Shown here one piece after another: positions 44,927-53,880 of a stretch of DNA of 64,000 nucleotides (positions within the stretch are counted from its first letter, which is position 1; every line of letters starts with the position of its first letter). Below the pieces are notes generated by a model that ran no database searches, was not told the origin of the DNA, and worked only from the letters and a program-made list of their open reading frames with translations. This stretch comes from Selenomonadales bacterium (lineage in GTDB: Bacteria > Bacillota > Negativicutes > Sporomusales > UBA7701), in NCBI GenBank assembly GCA_029976065.1, contig JARKNV010000047.1, positions 142,573 through 206,572 of the forward strand, in the 5' to 3' direction. A program made the translations under genes and the position numbers.

Positions 44927-45304
44927 TCACGCCGTTCCCTGTCTTTCGTCCGTCCCCGCTGCGGCACCGCCGTTGGCCGGCACGCCCGTTATAATCAGCC
45001 GCGCCAGTTCGCTTACCGGCGCCCGCTCCGTCGTTCGGCCGGTGAAAATGACCATACTGTCGGTCGCCGCCTCCACGGCGATAACCGAGAGCCCGGGATA
45101 CTCCCGGCACAGCGCCTCTACAGCCCCGTGGCCGACGATTTCTGCGACGACCACCTCCGGGCGCAGCATTTTGAGTTCATTGGTCGCCTCCTTAAGGCAG
45201 GCATCGATTTCCACTATCCTCAGCCGGCTGTCTTGACGAAGACTGGCCGCCAACCCGGAAAAGTACACCGAATTTCCACAGAATACGACTTCTATCTGCT
45301 TCAA
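44927..45304 (-). CDS. Small receiver-like protein upstream of autotransporter
   Basis: A 125-residue protein I do not recognise. The alternation IEVVFCGNSVYFSGLAASL, IVEIDAC, LRPEVVVAEIVG and LSVIAVEAATDSMVIFTG suggests a five-stranded alpha/beta fold like a response-regulator receiver, but the usual phospho-acceptor Asp is not obvious. The tail is low-complexity. It lies just upstream of the autotransporter on the same strand, so it may be cotranscribed. Confidence 0.6.
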   Translation of the reverse strand: MKQIEVVFCGNSVYFSGLAASLRQDSRLRIVEIDACLKEATNELKMLRPEVVVAEIVGHGAVEALCREYPGLSVIAVEAATDSMVIFTGRTTERAPVSELARLIITGVPANGGAAAGTDERQGTA

Positions 45305-45433
45305 TTCTCGCCACCGACTTTCGCTTTATCGCTACTTTGTACATCCACTTTTGCCGAGATATCAATTATCAAGATAAATATTAGCAAAAGATGGCAGTAA
45401 AGCCACTAGCGGAAAGTATAGTGGCAAATAAAA

Positions 45434-45459
45434 AAAAGTATAGTTTTCACTATACTTTT
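45434..45459 (-). terminator. Terminator after LuxR remnant
   Basis: Arms AAAAGTATAG (45434-45443) and CTATACTTTT (45450-45459) with a 6-nt loop. On the minus strand it is followed by a run of eight T residues. Confidence 0.75.
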
Positions 45460-45472
45460 ATTAGCTTTCGCT

Positions 45473-45556
45473 TCATTCTTTTTCCGGCGCAGCCACCAAT
45501 CCCAGCCCGGCGGCGAAGGCGACCGCCTGGGACTTGTTCTTGAGCCGGAGACCAGA
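45473..45556 (-). pseudogene. C-terminal remnant of a LuxR-type regulator
   Basis: In frame before the TGA at 45475, the minus strand encodes GLRLKNKSQAVAFAAGLGLV. This is the last recognition-helix part of a LuxR/GerE DNA-binding domain. No N-terminal part exists; the upstream sequence is a REP-like block (AACCGTCCCCTGG near 45580). A terminator follows, as expected for a former gene end. Confidence 0.5.
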
Positions 45557-45573
45557 AAGTACCGGAGCCAAAT

Positions 45574-45600
45574 ACCAGGGGACGGTTTTTTATACTAATC
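45574..45600. repeat. REP-like block
   Basis: GGGGACGGTTTTTTATAC resembles GGGGACGGTTCTTTTG near 23634 and the CTGTCCCCTG sequence at 22142. Such blocks are often REP sequences mobilised by RAYT transposases; none is encoded in this window. Confidence 0.35.
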
Positions 45601-45664
45601 CATTTCTTCATTTCCGGTTTTAGTTGGTGTACCCACCCTCCACCAACCGCCCCACAAACAACAA

Positions 45665-45689
45665 AAAACCCGCGCACTACGCAGGTTTT
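45665..45689 (-). terminator. Terminator of tmRNA gene
   Basis: AAAACCCGCG (45665-45674) pairs with CGCAGGTTTT (45680-45689) with one mismatch; on the minus strand it is followed by a run of T. It lies 20 bp after the tmRNA CCA end. Confidence 0.7.
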
Positions 45690-45708
45690 CAGCTTTTCCG
45701 GATTTACA

Positions 45709-46056
45709 TGGTGGAGGCGAGGGGAGTCGAACCCCTGTCCAAAGGCATCGCTGCACAGGTTTCTCCGAGCGCAGTCTATGGTTTAGCTTTCGCCCCGTCA
45801 CCGCCCACAGACAGGCTGCTTCGGCGCTATCTCGATAAAAATTCCCAGTCGGCCCTCCGAGAATTGGGCTTCAGGTATCCCGTTAAGTGACGCCCTGTCC
45901 TAGGCCACGGGACGAGCGTAGGCAGGACGTTAGCATTAAGCTGCTAAAGCGTATTCTTCGTTGGCAGTTAACTTTGACCCACCGTCTTGACGGGCAGATG
46001 GAACCCCGGCTCGCTACCTGTACCACAACTACCCCTGTCGAAACCAGTACGCCCCC
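45709..46056 (-). ncRNA. ssrA: Transfer-messenger RNA (tmRNA)
   Basis: A 348-nt tmRNA. The 5' end GGGGGCG (from 46056) pairs with CGCCTCC before ACCA at the 3' end (45709), forming the tRNA-like acceptor stem. The T-arm AGGGGTTCGACTCCCCT is intact. The tag frame at 45965-45936 reads ANEEYALAA followed by TAA, with GCC as resume codon. It rescues stalled ribosomes with SmpB, whose gene lies just upstream on the same strand. Confidence 0.97.
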
Positions 46057-46116
46057 GAATTATCTCCGGGCGCCAGGTGTTGCGCCATCCAACGAAGTAT
46101 ATGCTTCTGTCCAATT

Positions 46117-46146
46117 ATTATAACATAAAAATGACTTTCCGTCCAA
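46117..46146 (-). promoter_or_regulatory. ssrA: Sigma-70 promoter of ssrA
   Basis: On the minus strand TTGGAC (46146-46141) and TATAAT (46122-46117) are separated by 18 bp. Transcription would start about 50 nt upstream of the mature 5' end, requiring RNase P processing. The -35 box abuts the smpB stop. Confidence 0.7.
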
Positions 46147-46620
46147 TCACATCTTCTGCCGGTCGCGGAATTCCCGGTCCATCTCCCGCTTCGCATCCCG
46201 CTCCGCGATATCCTGGCGCTTATCGTACGTATGCTTGCCGGTCGCCAGCCCCAGCTCCAGCTTCGCCTTCCCGCGGCTGAAATACAGCTTCAGCGGCACC
46301 AGCGTATACCCCTTTTCCTTCGTCTTGCCGATCAGCTTATTGATCTCGTAGCGGTGCATCAGCAGCTTGCGCGTCCTCAGCGGCTCATGGTTGAAGCGGT
46401 TGCCCTGGTCGTACGGGCTGATATGCATATTGTGCAGCATCAGCTCCCCGTCGTCCACCCGCGCGTAGCTATCCTTCAAATTCGCCTTGCCCGCCCGCAG
46501 GGACTTCACCTCCGTCCCCGTCAGCACCAGCCCGGCCTCGTATGTCTCGTGAATATGATAATCGTGCCGCGCCTTGCGGTTCTCCGACACGACCTTGACG
46601 CCCTCGGCCACCGGCCTCAC
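46147..46620 (-). CDS. smpB: SsrA-binding protein SmpB
   Basis: A 157-residue RNA-binding protein that delivers tmRNA to stalled ribosomes. The SmpB core is intact: [57 protein letters not shown], then [18 protein letters not shown] and [19 protein letters not shown]. The basic C-terminal tail that enters the ribosome channel is present. The frame is open to 46707, but the GTG at 46620 with GGGAAAG upstream gives the usual short N-terminus. ssrA follows immediately. Confidence 0.96.
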   Translation of the reverse strand: MRPVAEGVKVVSENRKARHDYHIHETYEAGLVLTGTEVKSLRAGKANLKDSYARVDDGELMLHNMHISPYDQGNRFNHEPLRTRKLLMHRYEINKLIGKTKEKGYTLVPLKLYFSRGKAKLELGLATGKHTYDKRQDIAERDAKREMDREFRDRQKM

Positions 46621-46777
46621 CCCGCTTTCCCGTGCACGATATATTATAACAATTCGCCGTCCCAAACACAACCGTCGCCGCCCGTCCCGCCAAGCCCCTC
46701 CCGGCACGGCCGCTCCACCGCCCGTGCCTCCGCCAGCCCCGCCGGCATGTTCCCCGGCTTCTCCCGGCGGACCGGCG

Positions 46778-48808
46778 TTATTCCGGCCTCGCCCCGCACA
46801 GTTCCAGATAACGCCGGCCGGCGGCGGCGATAGTCGTACCCTTCCCGGTAACCGACTCGACGAGCTGTTGCTCCTTCAACGCAGCCAGCCGCGTCTTCAC
46901 CTGCTGCTCGGTAAGCTCGACGCCGCGTTCCAGCAGCCTGCGCCGGATGGCCGCCCTCCCCAGCCGTTCATCGCTCCGTTTCGCCGCCAAAACCTCCAGA
47001 ATCGCCCGGATCTGGGCCCGCCGCTCCGGCGTTTGCTCCTCGGGCGATGGCGCGCCCTTCTCGCGCGGTGCGCCTAGCGACAGCAACTGCAGGATATCGG
47101 TAAACAAATCGGACGACAACGGGCTGACGGTAACGATATACTCGGCGATATTCTCCAACTGGCGGACATTGCCCGGCCAGCCGTAATTGTCGAGCAGCTC
47201 CTTGATAGGAGCGTCTAGGCGGGGCACGCCGCGCCTGTGCAGCTTGGCGTACTTATGCAGGAAAAAATCCAGCAGCGCGCCGATATCCTCCTTGCGCTCG
47301 CGCAAGCTCGGTATCGGCAAAGGAAAAACATTCAGGCGGTAAAAAAGATCCTCCCGGAACTGCCGCGCGGCCACCAGCTCCGCCAAATTCCTGTTGGTCG
47401 CCGCGATCACCCGGACATCGATCGGGATCACCTTATCGCCGGCCACGCGCATAATCTCCTTCTCCTGCAGCACCCTCAGCAACTTCTTCTGAATCGACAG
47501 CGGCGCGTCCCCCACCTCGTCGAGAAAAACCGTCCCCGTATGCGCCATCTCCAGCAAACCGCGTTTCCCGCCCTTGCGCGCGCCGGTGAAAGCCCCCTCC
47601 TCATAGCCGAACAGCTCGCTCTCCAGCAGCGTCTCCGACAGCGCGGCGCAGTTCAGCGCCACAAACGGCCTTCCCTTGCGGGCCGAAGCATTGTGGATGG
47701 ACTGGGCGAACAGCTCCTTGCCCGTACCGCTCTCGCCCACCATCAGCACCGTCGAATCGGTCTCGGCCAGCGCCTTCGCCCTCTTGATCAGCGCCTGGAC
47801 GACCCCCCCGCTCCCGTGCATGATATCGGCGAAGGTATACCTGGCGGTATAACCGGAATACTTTTTCTGCTTGCGGAACTGCTCGTCGATATCGCGAATA
47901 TTCGTCAAATCCTTGATTATCAGCATCACCGTCTTCTTATCGGTAGGCAGATCGACGCTCTTGCGGGTCACGTGCAACGAACGGCTGTCGACGGACACAA
48001 AAGCGTTCTCCTCGTTCCCGTCCTCCCCATCGAACGCGATCACCTGCTCCAGCGGCTTGCCGAACAACTTATCCTTGCCGAGCAGCTCCGACGCCTTCAA
48101 ATTGTGGTAAGTGATAACATTATTCTTATCGGTAAGCAGCACGCCGTCCTCGAAATTCGTTATCACCATCTCCATCTGGCGGTGGAGCATCTCATTGTAG
48201 CGGGACTGCTCCGCCAGGCTCATCGACAGCTTGACGTAATTCTGGATATAGCGCGAATTTATCAGGTCGTCGTCCACCCATTCCCCGGTAAGATGGTAAA
48301 GCACCTGCGAAATCGTCGCAATACTGATCAGCCGGTCGCCGATATCGATAACCTGCTCGATCCCTTCCGGCACAAGGTGCGGCTCTCCCGGCGTCACCGC
48401 GATGGCATACCGGCCCGTCAGCGGCCGCTGCGGGTCATAAGGATGAAAATTGGCATGGGTAATGCCGATCGTACTCAGCTCCTGCACCACATCCACGGCG
48501 CTTTCGTACAGCACATTCACCACCAGCACATCGGCGCCGGCCGGAATATCGAACAGCGCCCTCATCCGCTGCGGATTGATCGTGCGCTTGGCAATCACAT
48601 ATTTGCAGCCGTCCTGGATAAACGGGACCACCAGGTGCTTGATCACCGGCGTGGTAATCAGCACCAGATCATCGGCCACCTTCTCGTCGGGAGTCAGGTC
48701 GCTGTAGTCCACGCTCCTGATCTTCACCTTGTCGGCAATAATCGCCGACAGCTGCAGGTACACATCCCGGCACGCCTTGGCATTGTAGGAAACGGTCGTC
48801 AGTCCCAC
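46778..48808 (-). CDS. PrpR-type sigma-54-dependent activator
   Basis: A 676-residue activator. An N-terminal PrpR_N-like sensor (about 1-190) is followed by a PAS domain (about 205-310) and an AAA+ domain with Walker A GESGTGKE (about 357), the GAFTGA loop (about 403) and Walker B VFLDEVGD. Instead of a Fis-type helix-turn-helix, the last 70 residues ([32 protein letters not shown]) look like a winged helix. The frame extends to 49075, but GTG 48808 with AGAGGGGG and [16 protein letters not shown] fits the family start; ATG 48847 is an alternative. It is divergent from its likely target operon. Confidence 0.9.
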   Translation of the reverse strand: MGLTTVSYNAKACRDVYLQLSAIIADKVKIRSVDYSDLTPDEKVADDLVLITTPVIKHLVVPFIQDGCKYVIAKRTINPQRMRALFDIPAGADVLVVNVLYESAVDVVQELSTIGITHANFHPYDPQRPLTGRYAIAVTPGEPHLVPEGIEQVIDIGDRLISIATISQVLYHLTGEWVDDDLINSRYIQNYVKLSMSLAEQSRYNEMLHRQMEMVITNFEDGVLLTDKNNVITYHNLKASELLGKDKLFGKPLEQVIAFDGEDGNEENAFVSVDSRSLHVTRKSVDLPTDKKTVMLIIKDLTNIRDIDEQFRKQKKYSGYTARYTFADIMHGSGGVVQALIKRAKALAETDSTVLMVGESGTGKELFAQSIHNASARKGRPFVALNCAALSETLLESELFGYEEGAFTGARKGGKRGLLEMAHTGTVFLDEVGDAPLSIQKKLLRVLQEKEIMRVAGDKVIPIDVRVIAATNRNLAELVAARQFREDLFYRLNVFPLPIPSLRERKEDIGALLDFFLHKYAKLHRRGVPRLDAPIKELLDNYGWPGNVRQLENIAEYIVTVSPLSSDLFTDILQLLSLGAPREKGAPSPEEQTPERRAQIRAILEVLAAKRSDERLGRAAIRRRLLERGVELTEQQVKTRLAALKEQQLVESVTGKGTTIAAAGRRYLELCGARPE

Positions 48809-48879
48809 ACCCCGGCCCCCTCTGCCCAACTGATAATAATAAAACATTCGCCCCCGCCGGGAATTTCCCTGCCAAAATA

Positions 48880-48910
48880 AACCTGGTTTTAACCAACACC
48901 CAACCAGGTT
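48880..48910. promoter_or_regulatory. Activator dyad between the regulator and dehydrogenase genes
   Basis: Perfect inverted repeat AACCTGGTT (48880-48888) and AACCAGGTT (48902-48910), spacer 13, centred about 86 bp upstream of the -24 element. The likely binder is the divergent PrpR-type activator. Confidence 0.65.
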
Positions 48911-48979
48911 ATACCCAACTCCTCGGGCGGCAGCCCGGCCCGCGGCGGTTGCTGCGCCCCCGGCGCCCTCCCCAGAAGT

Positions 48980-48995
48980 TGGCACGGCACTTGCA
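48980..48995 (+). promoter_or_regulatory. Sigma-54 promoter for dehydrogenase-deacylase-antiporter operon
   Basis: TGGCACG-GCAC-TTGCA is an exact match to the consensus, with GG (48981-48982) and GC (48993-48994) 10 nt apart. The dehydrogenase ATG is 59 bp downstream. Confidence 0.92.
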
Positions 48996-49053
48996 CATAA
49001 TATCCGTCGTACTATAAAACCCAGCCTGAACGGCTTCGTTCTCGGAGGTAAAA

Positions 49054-49953
49054 ATGACCAAAATCCCCCTGGCAATCGTCGGCTTCGGCAACCTCGGCCG
49101 CTATGCCCTGGAAGCCGCCCAAGCCGAGCCCGACCTCGCCGTAAGCGGCGTCATCGACCCCGCCCAGGCAGGCCGCCGCTACGACGACACCGGCGCACGC
49201 ATCGTCGCGCGCATCGACGACCTCGCGCCTTTCGCCGTCGCCCTCCTCTGCGTCCCGACGCTACAAGTCCCGGAAATCGCCCCCCGCTACCTCGCGCGAG
49301 GCATCGCCACCGTCGACGCCTTCGACCTCCACGGCGCAGCCATCGCCGACCTGCAGCAAAACCTGGACCGACACGCCAAAACCGGCGGGTGCGCCGCCAT
49401 CTCGGCCGCCGGCTGGGACCCCGGCATCGACTCGCTGCTGCGGGCCGTGTTAAAAATCGTCATCCCCCGGGGCAACACCTTCACAAACTACGGCCCGGGC
49501 ATGAGCCTCGGCCACAGCGTCGCCGCCAGAACCATCCCCGGCGTCAAAGACGCCGTCGCCCTCACCTACCCCCTCGGCTACGGCAAACACCGCCGCCAGG
49601 TATACATAACTCCCGAACCGGGAGCCGACGTCCATCAACTCGAACAAGAGATACACTCCCACCGCTACTTCGCCGGCGACGAAACCACCGTCACCATCGC
49701 GGAAAACCTGGCGATGTTCCGAGACCACGGCCACGGCGCCCACATCGAAAGGAAGGGTCTCTCGGGCCGCACCCACAACCAGCGCGTGGCCTGCGACATC
49801 GTCGTCAACAACCCGGCCGCCACCAGCCAGGTAATGGTCTGCGCCGCCCGGGCGGCCCGGCGCTGCCAGCCCGGAGCCTACACCATGCTCGACCTCCCGC
49901 TCAACTACTTCCTCGCCGAAAGCGCCCGCGAAGCGGCCCGCGAACTGGCATAA
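49054..49953 (+). CDS. Diaminopimelate dehydrogenase-like oxidoreductase
   Basis: A 299-residue NAD(P)-dependent protein of the meso-diaminopimelate D-dehydrogenase (Ddh) type. It has the Rossmann motif IVGFGNLGRYALEA, then AISAAGWDPGIDSLLRAVL and TNYGPGMSLGHSVAART, which match the Ddh substrate loops. Ddh acts on the D-centre of meso-diaminopimelate. Here it is first in a sigma-54 operon with an N-acyl-D-amino-acid deacylase and a transporter, so a catabolic role on a D-amino acid is more likely than lysine synthesis; this is inference. Confidence 0.85.
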   Translation: MTKIPLAIVGFGNLGRYALEAAQAEPDLAVSGVIDPAQAGRRYDDTGARIVARIDDLAPFAVALLCVPTLQVPEIAPRYLARGIATVDAFDLHGAAIADLQQNLDRHAKTGGCAAISAAGWDPGIDSLLRAVLKIVIPRGNTFTNYGPGMSLGHSVAARTIPGVKDAVALTYPLGYGKHRRQVYITPEPGADVHQLEQEIHSHRYFAGDETTVTIAENLAMFRDHGHGAHIERKGLSGRTHNQRVACDIVVNNPAATSQVMVCAARAARRCQPGAYTMLDLPLNYFLAESAREAARELA

Positions 49954-49983
49954 ACCTTTTTGCCCACCAAAGGAGGGTTCATC

Positions 49984-51336
49984 ATGTTCGATACCGTGAT
50001 AAACAACGGCCTGGTCATCGACCCCGCCAACCGCATCCAGTCGCAGCTTCACCTCGGCATCAGCCGCGGCGCGGTCGCCTGCCTGTCCGCCGCGCCCCTC
50101 AGCGGCGCCCGGGTCATCGACGCCGCCGGCCTGGCGGTAGCCCCCGGGTTCGTCGACCTGCACATCCACGAAGACGCCCTCGACGAAACCACCGGCAAAT
50201 TCGACGTAAAAATCTTCGACTGCATGCTGCGCATGGGCGTCACCACGGCCATCGGCGGCAACTGCGGCATCGGCCCCCGAGACTCGGCCGCCTACCTGGC
50301 GGCCGCCGACCGCAACGGGCTCCCGGTCAACATCGGCCTCTTCGCCGCCCACAGCGAAATCCGCACACCCTACGCCGCCGACAACTACGGTCCAGCCCCC
50401 GACGACGCCGTCGGCAAAATGGCCGCCGACCTTGACGCCCAGCTGGCCGCCGGCTGCGTCGGCGTATCCTTCGGCCTGCGCTACGTGCCGGGCACGACCG
50501 CAAAAGAACTGCACGCCCTCGCCGCCGTGGCCGCCGGGCATAAAAAAATCGTCGCCGCCCACGCCCGCGACGACGCCGGCTACGTCGTGGAAGCAGTCAA
50601 AGAACTCCTCGCCCTGGCCGCGGACCACAAGGCCAAAGTGCAAATATCGCACATCGGCAGCATGGCCGCCTTCGGCCAAATGGAAGAAGTCCTCGCCCTC
50701 GTCGACGCCGCCTGCGCGGCCGGCCTCGACATAGGCCTGGACTGCTACCCCTACAACGCCTTCTGCACCAGCATCGGCTCGGCGACCTACGACCCCGGCT
50801 TCCTCGAACGCTACGGCATCGGTTACGACGCCATCGAAATCACCGGCGGGAAATACCGCGGCCAACGCTGCACCCAAGCCATCTTCGACGAAGTCCGCGC
50901 CGCCAGTCCCGAAACGCTCGCGGTCGCCCACGTCATGCGCGACCGCGAAGTCGATATTGCCCTCGCCCATCCCCGCGCAGCCATGGCCAGCGACGGCATC
51001 CTCGTGGACGGCTACGGCCACCCCCGCGCCGCGGGAAGCTTCCCGCGCCTCATCAACCAATACGTCAAAACGAAAAAACTCCTCACCCTCCACGAAGCCA
51101 TCGCCAAAACCACCGTCCTGCCGGCGGAAACAATCGGCATAAATAAAGGCAGCCTCGCCGTCGGCAGCGACGCCGACATCGTCATCTTCGACTACGACCG
51201 CATCAGCGACAACGCCGACTTCGCCCGGCCGCTCACACCGCCCGCCGGCATCGAATGGGTCCTGCTGCGGGGCGAAATCGCCGTCCAAAAAGGCGAAATC
51301 GTCAACAACCATCTCGGCAAAGCCGTCAGAATATAA
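49984..51336 (+). CDS. N-acyl-D-amino-acid deacylase family amidohydrolase
   Basis: A 450-residue zinc amidohydrolase. The HxH motif is in APGFVDLHIHEDALDE, the D-aminoacylase cysteine in VTTAIGGNCGIGPRD, further metal ligands in IVAAHARDD and VQISHIGSM, and the catalytic Asp in AMASDGILVDG. The family releases free D-amino acids from N-acyl forms or opens related cyclic amides. ATG 49984 follows AGGAGGG; an in-frame ATG at 49960 has no site. It lies between the dehydrogenase and antiporter genes, and would supply the dehydrogenase with its substrate. Confidence 0.87.
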   Translation: MFDTVINNGLVIDPANRIQSQLHLGISRGAVACLSAAPLSGARVIDAAGLAVAPGFVDLHIHEDALDETTGKFDVKIFDCMLRMGVTTAIGGNCGIGPRDSAAYLAAADRNGLPVNIGLFAAHSEIRTPYAADNYGPAPDDAVGKMAADLDAQLAAGCVGVSFGLRYVPGTTAKELHALAAVAAGHKKIVAAHARDDAGYVVEAVKELLALAADHKAKVQISHIGSMAAFGQMEEVLALVDAACAAGLDIGLDCYPYNAFCTSIGSATYDPGFLERYGIGYDAIEITGGKYRGQRCTQAIFDEVRAASPETLAVAHVMRDREVDIALAHPRAAMASDGILVDGYGHPRAAGSFPRLINQYVKTKKLLTLHEAIAKTTVLPAETIGINKGSLAVGSDADIVIFDYDRISDNADFARPLTPPAGIEWVLLRGEIAVQKGEIVNNHLGKAVRI

Positions 51337-51438
51337 ATAAAACACTCGGGGGCGCAACCGCCCCGAAAAGAGGTGGCGACGAAAAATAAGGAAAATCCGC
51401 TTCCTACCGGGAACATATCAAAACAAGGGGGATGAACA

Positions 51439-52860
51439 ATGCAAAGCCTCGGTTTCATATCGGTACTGCCGCCGCTCATAGCCATCCTGCTCGCCCTGCT
51501 GACGCGCAACGTCTATATCGCCCTCTTCATCGGCTGCTACTCGGCCTTCACCATCCTGGCCGGCAACCCGCTCACAGGCATCATCGACACCCTGAACTCC
51601 TTCGTAAAAGTATTCGCCAGCAGCGGCAACACCATCGTAATCCTCTCCATCCTCATGATCGGCGGGATAATCCAGCTCATCAACAAATCCGGAGGCATAC
51701 AAGGCTTCGTCAAATACGCCATCCACAAAAAAGCCATCATCAAAGACCGCAAAGCCGCCCAGCTCTTCTCCTGGATAATCGGCGTCCTCATCTTCACCTC
51801 CGGCACCCTCCACTGCCTCATCGCCGGCACCATCGCCCGGCCCCTGTCCGACGCCTTCAAAGTATCCCACGAAAAACTCACCTACATCATCCGCACCACC
51901 TCCACCCCGGTCTGCGTCCTCCTGCCGCTCAGCGGCTGGGGCGCCTTCATGATCGGCCTGCTCCAGGCGCAGGGCGTCCAGGACGCCACCACCGTCCTCG
52001 CCCAAAGCATACCCTTCAACTTCTACTGCCTCATCGCCGTCCTCTCCGTGCCGCTCGTCATCCTCTCCGGCAAAGATATCGGCCAGATGAAAGCCGCCGA
52101 AGAGCGCGCCATAACCACCGGCCTGCTCGACCGGCCGAAAGACGGCCCCGACGGCCAGGCGGCCGAAACCCAGAGCGCGGCCGCCTACGAAGGACAAAAG
52201 GAAAGCAGCATGCTCAACATGGTCGCGCCGCTCGTCGCCCTGCTCGCCATGATCCTCGTCGCCCTGTACGTAACCGGCAAAGGCAGCCTCCTCAAAGGCT
52301 CGGGCATGCAAGCCCTGCTGTGGGGCTGTACCTTCGCCGTCTTCGTCGCCGGGCTCATGTACGTGCCCAAACGGATCATGACCTTCGACAAATTCCTGGG
52401 CAACTTCTTCACCGGCGCCGGCGGAATGCTCTCCGTCGCCGCCATCCTCATGCTCGCCTTCTCCCTCGGCGACGTCGTCAAACAACTCGGCACCGGCGGC
52501 TACCTCGCCTCCATCTTCAAAGAAGCCTTGACCCCGGCGCTGCTGCCGCTGCTCATCTTCGCCATCAGCTGCGTCATCTCGTTCGCCACCGGCACCTCCA
52601 TGGGCACGATGGCCGTCATGTCGCCCATCGCCATCCCGCTCGCCATGGCCGTCAGCGGCAATCTCCCCCTCACCTTCGCCGCCCTCGTCGGCGGCAGCAT
52701 CTTCGGCGACCACAGCTCCCCCATCTCCGACACCGCCATCCTCTCCTGCTCCACCTCCGGCTGCGACCTCATGGACCACGTCACCTCCCAGCTTCCCTAC
52801 GCCCTCCTCAGCGCCGCCCTCTCCGTAGTCCTCTACCTCGTCGCCGGCTTCATGTTCTAA
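51439..52860 (+). CDS. NhaC family Na+/H+ antiporter-type transporter
   Basis: A 473-residue permease with about 11-12 predicted membrane segments. It has the NhaC features LLALLTRNVYIALFIGCYSAFTI near the start, SFATGTSMGTMAVMSPIAIPLA near 385, and a GGSIFGDHSSPISDTAILSCSTSGCD sodium-site segment near 415. Members exchange sodium for protons or amino acids. It is last in the sigma-54 operon and probably imports the acylated amino acid or its counter-ion. A strong terminator follows. Confidence 0.88.
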   Translation: MQSLGFISVLPPLIAILLALLTRNVYIALFIGCYSAFTILAGNPLTGIIDTLNSFVKVFASSGNTIVILSILMIGGIIQLINKSGGIQGFVKYAIHKKAIIKDRKAAQLFSWIIGVLIFTSGTLHCLIAGTIARPLSDAFKVSHEKLTYIIRTTSTPVCVLLPLSGWGAFMIGLLQAQGVQDATTVLAQSIPFNFYCLIAVLSVPLVILSGKDIGQMKAAEERAITTGLLDRPKDGPDGQAAETQSAAAYEGQKESSMLNMVAPLVALLAMILVALYVTGKGSLLKGSGMQALLWGCTFAVFVAGLMYVPKRIMTFDKFLGNFFTGAGGMLSVAAILMLAFSLGDVVKQLGTGGYLASIFKEALTPALLPLLIFAISCVISFATGTSMGTMAVMSPIAIPLAMAVSGNLPLTFAALVGGSIFGDHSSPISDTAILSCSTSGCDLMDHVTSQLPYALLSAALSVVLYLVAGFMF

Positions 52861-52879
52861 TCGTACCGTAGCGGTAAAA

Positions 52880-52908
52880 AGCCCTAAAGCCATTAAAGCT
52901 TTAGGGCT
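52880..52908 (+). terminator. Terminator of sigma-54 operon
   Basis: Arms AGCCCTAAAGC (52880-52890) and GCTTTAGGGCT (52898-52908) with a 7-nt loop, followed by TTTTGC. Confidence 0.88.
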
Positions 52909-52978
52909 TTTGCATTTCTCATGCTGAGCGGCGCGGCTGCTCCCCGGCATCGGGGCACCCTCGCGCCGCGGCGACGGT

Positions 52979-53197
52979 CTAGGGGCGCCGCGCTACAGGC
53001 GCCCTGTTCGCCCCCGCCTGCTCGGCGAATCCGGCCGCCATCCCCCGCGCCAACTCGGCGTTGCCGCCGTCCGTCCGGGCGAGGGCGGCCGCCAAATCCA
53101 GCAGCACCGCCCGCCCAAAGCAGGCCGCCAGCTCCCCGTACCGCCGCCGCGCATACTCGTAACCCCGCGCAAAATCGTTAGGATAATTCCTCGCCAT
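52979..53197 (-). CDS. RYGEL-type small protein, cassette copy A
   Basis: A 72-residue protein beginning MARNYPNDFARGYEYARRRYGELAA and continuing FGRAVLLDLAAALARTDGGNAELARGMAAGFAE. It shares this core with the proteins at 54002-54208 and 61537-61743. The sequence is helical and Arg/Ala-rich with no known motif, and I recognise no family. ATG 53197 follows GAGGGTG. It is divergent from an XRE regulator 137 bp away. The C-terminus differs from the other two copies, and no recombinase remnant follows it. Confidence 0.65.
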   Translation of the reverse strand: MARNYPNDFARGYEYARRRYGELAACFGRAVLLDLAAALARTDGGNAELARGMAAGFAEQAGANRAPVARRP

Positions 53198-53334
53198 CCG
53201 TCACCCTCGCATCCAGCGCCTTTTTCTATCCATATCATACCATTAATTGCAAAACAAATGAATTTTTATTGCATTTTAAATGCAGTGTAATTGCACTTCC
53301 CCACCCATATAATATACGCAGGGGGTGGACAGAT

Positions 53335-53616
53335 TTGCGCAGACCCAAGAAATTCACGCAACAATATCGGGAAATCGGCCAAAAGATTGCTTTTTACCGC
53401 AACCTTCGCGGCCTGACCCAAGAAGAACTCGCCGAAAAAATCGAAGTCAGCGTAAGTCATATCAGTAAAATAGAAGCTCCCCAGGCGAACACCTCCCTTT
53501 CCCTCGATATGTTGTACCTCATTGCCGAAGGTCTGAACATCGACATTGCCGCCTTTTTTAATCCGATTGAAATAAGCGGCCCCTACCTAAAAAAAGCAGG
53601 GCACCCGCGAGCCTAA
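53335..53616 (+). CDS. XRE family repressor, cassette copy A
   Basis: A 93-residue single-domain regulator. The helix-turn-helix is in YREIGQKIAFYRNLRGLTQEELAEKIEVSVSHISKIE, followed by a short dimerisation tail. The TTG at 53335 is preceded by AGGGGGTGG; the frame is open to 53269 with no site. Its promoter region carries repeated TTGCA/TGCATTTTAAATGCA motifs at about 53247-53295 that may be its operators. It differs from copies B and C in the C-terminal half. Confidence 0.85.
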   Translation: MRRPKKFTQQYREIGQKIAFYRNLRGLTQEELAEKIEVSVSHISKIEAPQANTSLSLDMLYLIAEGLNIDIAAFFNPIEISGPYLKKAGHPRA

Positions 53617-53633
53617 CTCTCACTAACGCAAGA

Positions 53634-53661
53634 GACCGATTCCCTGTACAGGGAGCCGGTC
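53634..53661 (+). terminator. Terminator after XRE copy A
   Basis: GACCG...TCCCTG pairs with CAGGGA...CGGTC around a TA centre, followed by CTTATTCTTGTTTT. Confidence 0.65.
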
Positions 53662-53673
53662 CTTATTCTTGTT

Positions 53674-53880
53674 TTAGCGTGGCGCCCTTAGCTGTTCCGC
53701 CCCTTGCGGCCGCAACCGCGGGGCCGCCAAACCCCGGCTCCGGCGCTCCGGCCGGACGCGCTCTATCAGATGCGCCCGCCGCTTCCGCCTATCCCGGCTC
53801 GTCTCGCGGAACGCCCGGCAAAAATTCGCCAACGCCACCCACATTCTCGTCGGCGATACCTCTGCGCCGTCCCCCTGCTT
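53674..53880 (-). pseudogene. Serine-recombinase C-terminal remnant after RYGEL copy B
   Basis: The minus strand reads IERQLKQGDGAEVSPTRMW, then VALANFCRAFRETSRDRRKR and RAHLIERV. This corresponds to the last part of large serine recombinases, just before the beta-strand tail. It then runs into the GC-rich repeat 53678-53752 and lacks any N-terminal catalytic domain. It lies directly after RYGEL copy B, as in copy C. Confidence 0.55.
53678..53752 (+). repeat. GC-rich cassette repeat, copy A
   Basis: GTGGCGCCCTTAGCTGTTCC and following bases up to CTCCGG recur at 62324-62397 in the same orientation and the same place, just after an XRE terminator. A diverged copy is at 54742-54795. Confidence 0.7.

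Noticed and set aside
45624-46123. Short plus frames across the tmRNA
   Set aside because: The region is a structured tmRNA with tag, acceptor stem and promoter; there is no coding evidence.
47237-48880. 547-codon plus frame opposite the sigma-54 regulator
   Set aside because: The AAA+ motifs are on the minus strand.
49450-51357. 635-codon minus frame opposite the deacylase
   Set aside because: Gly/Val/Asp-rich shadow of a GC-rich plus gene with amidohydrolase metal motifs.
51418-52950. 510-codon minus frame opposite the NhaC gene
   Set aside because: Highly Glu/Gly/Asp-biased antisense shadow; the plus strand is a membrane transporter with family motifs.
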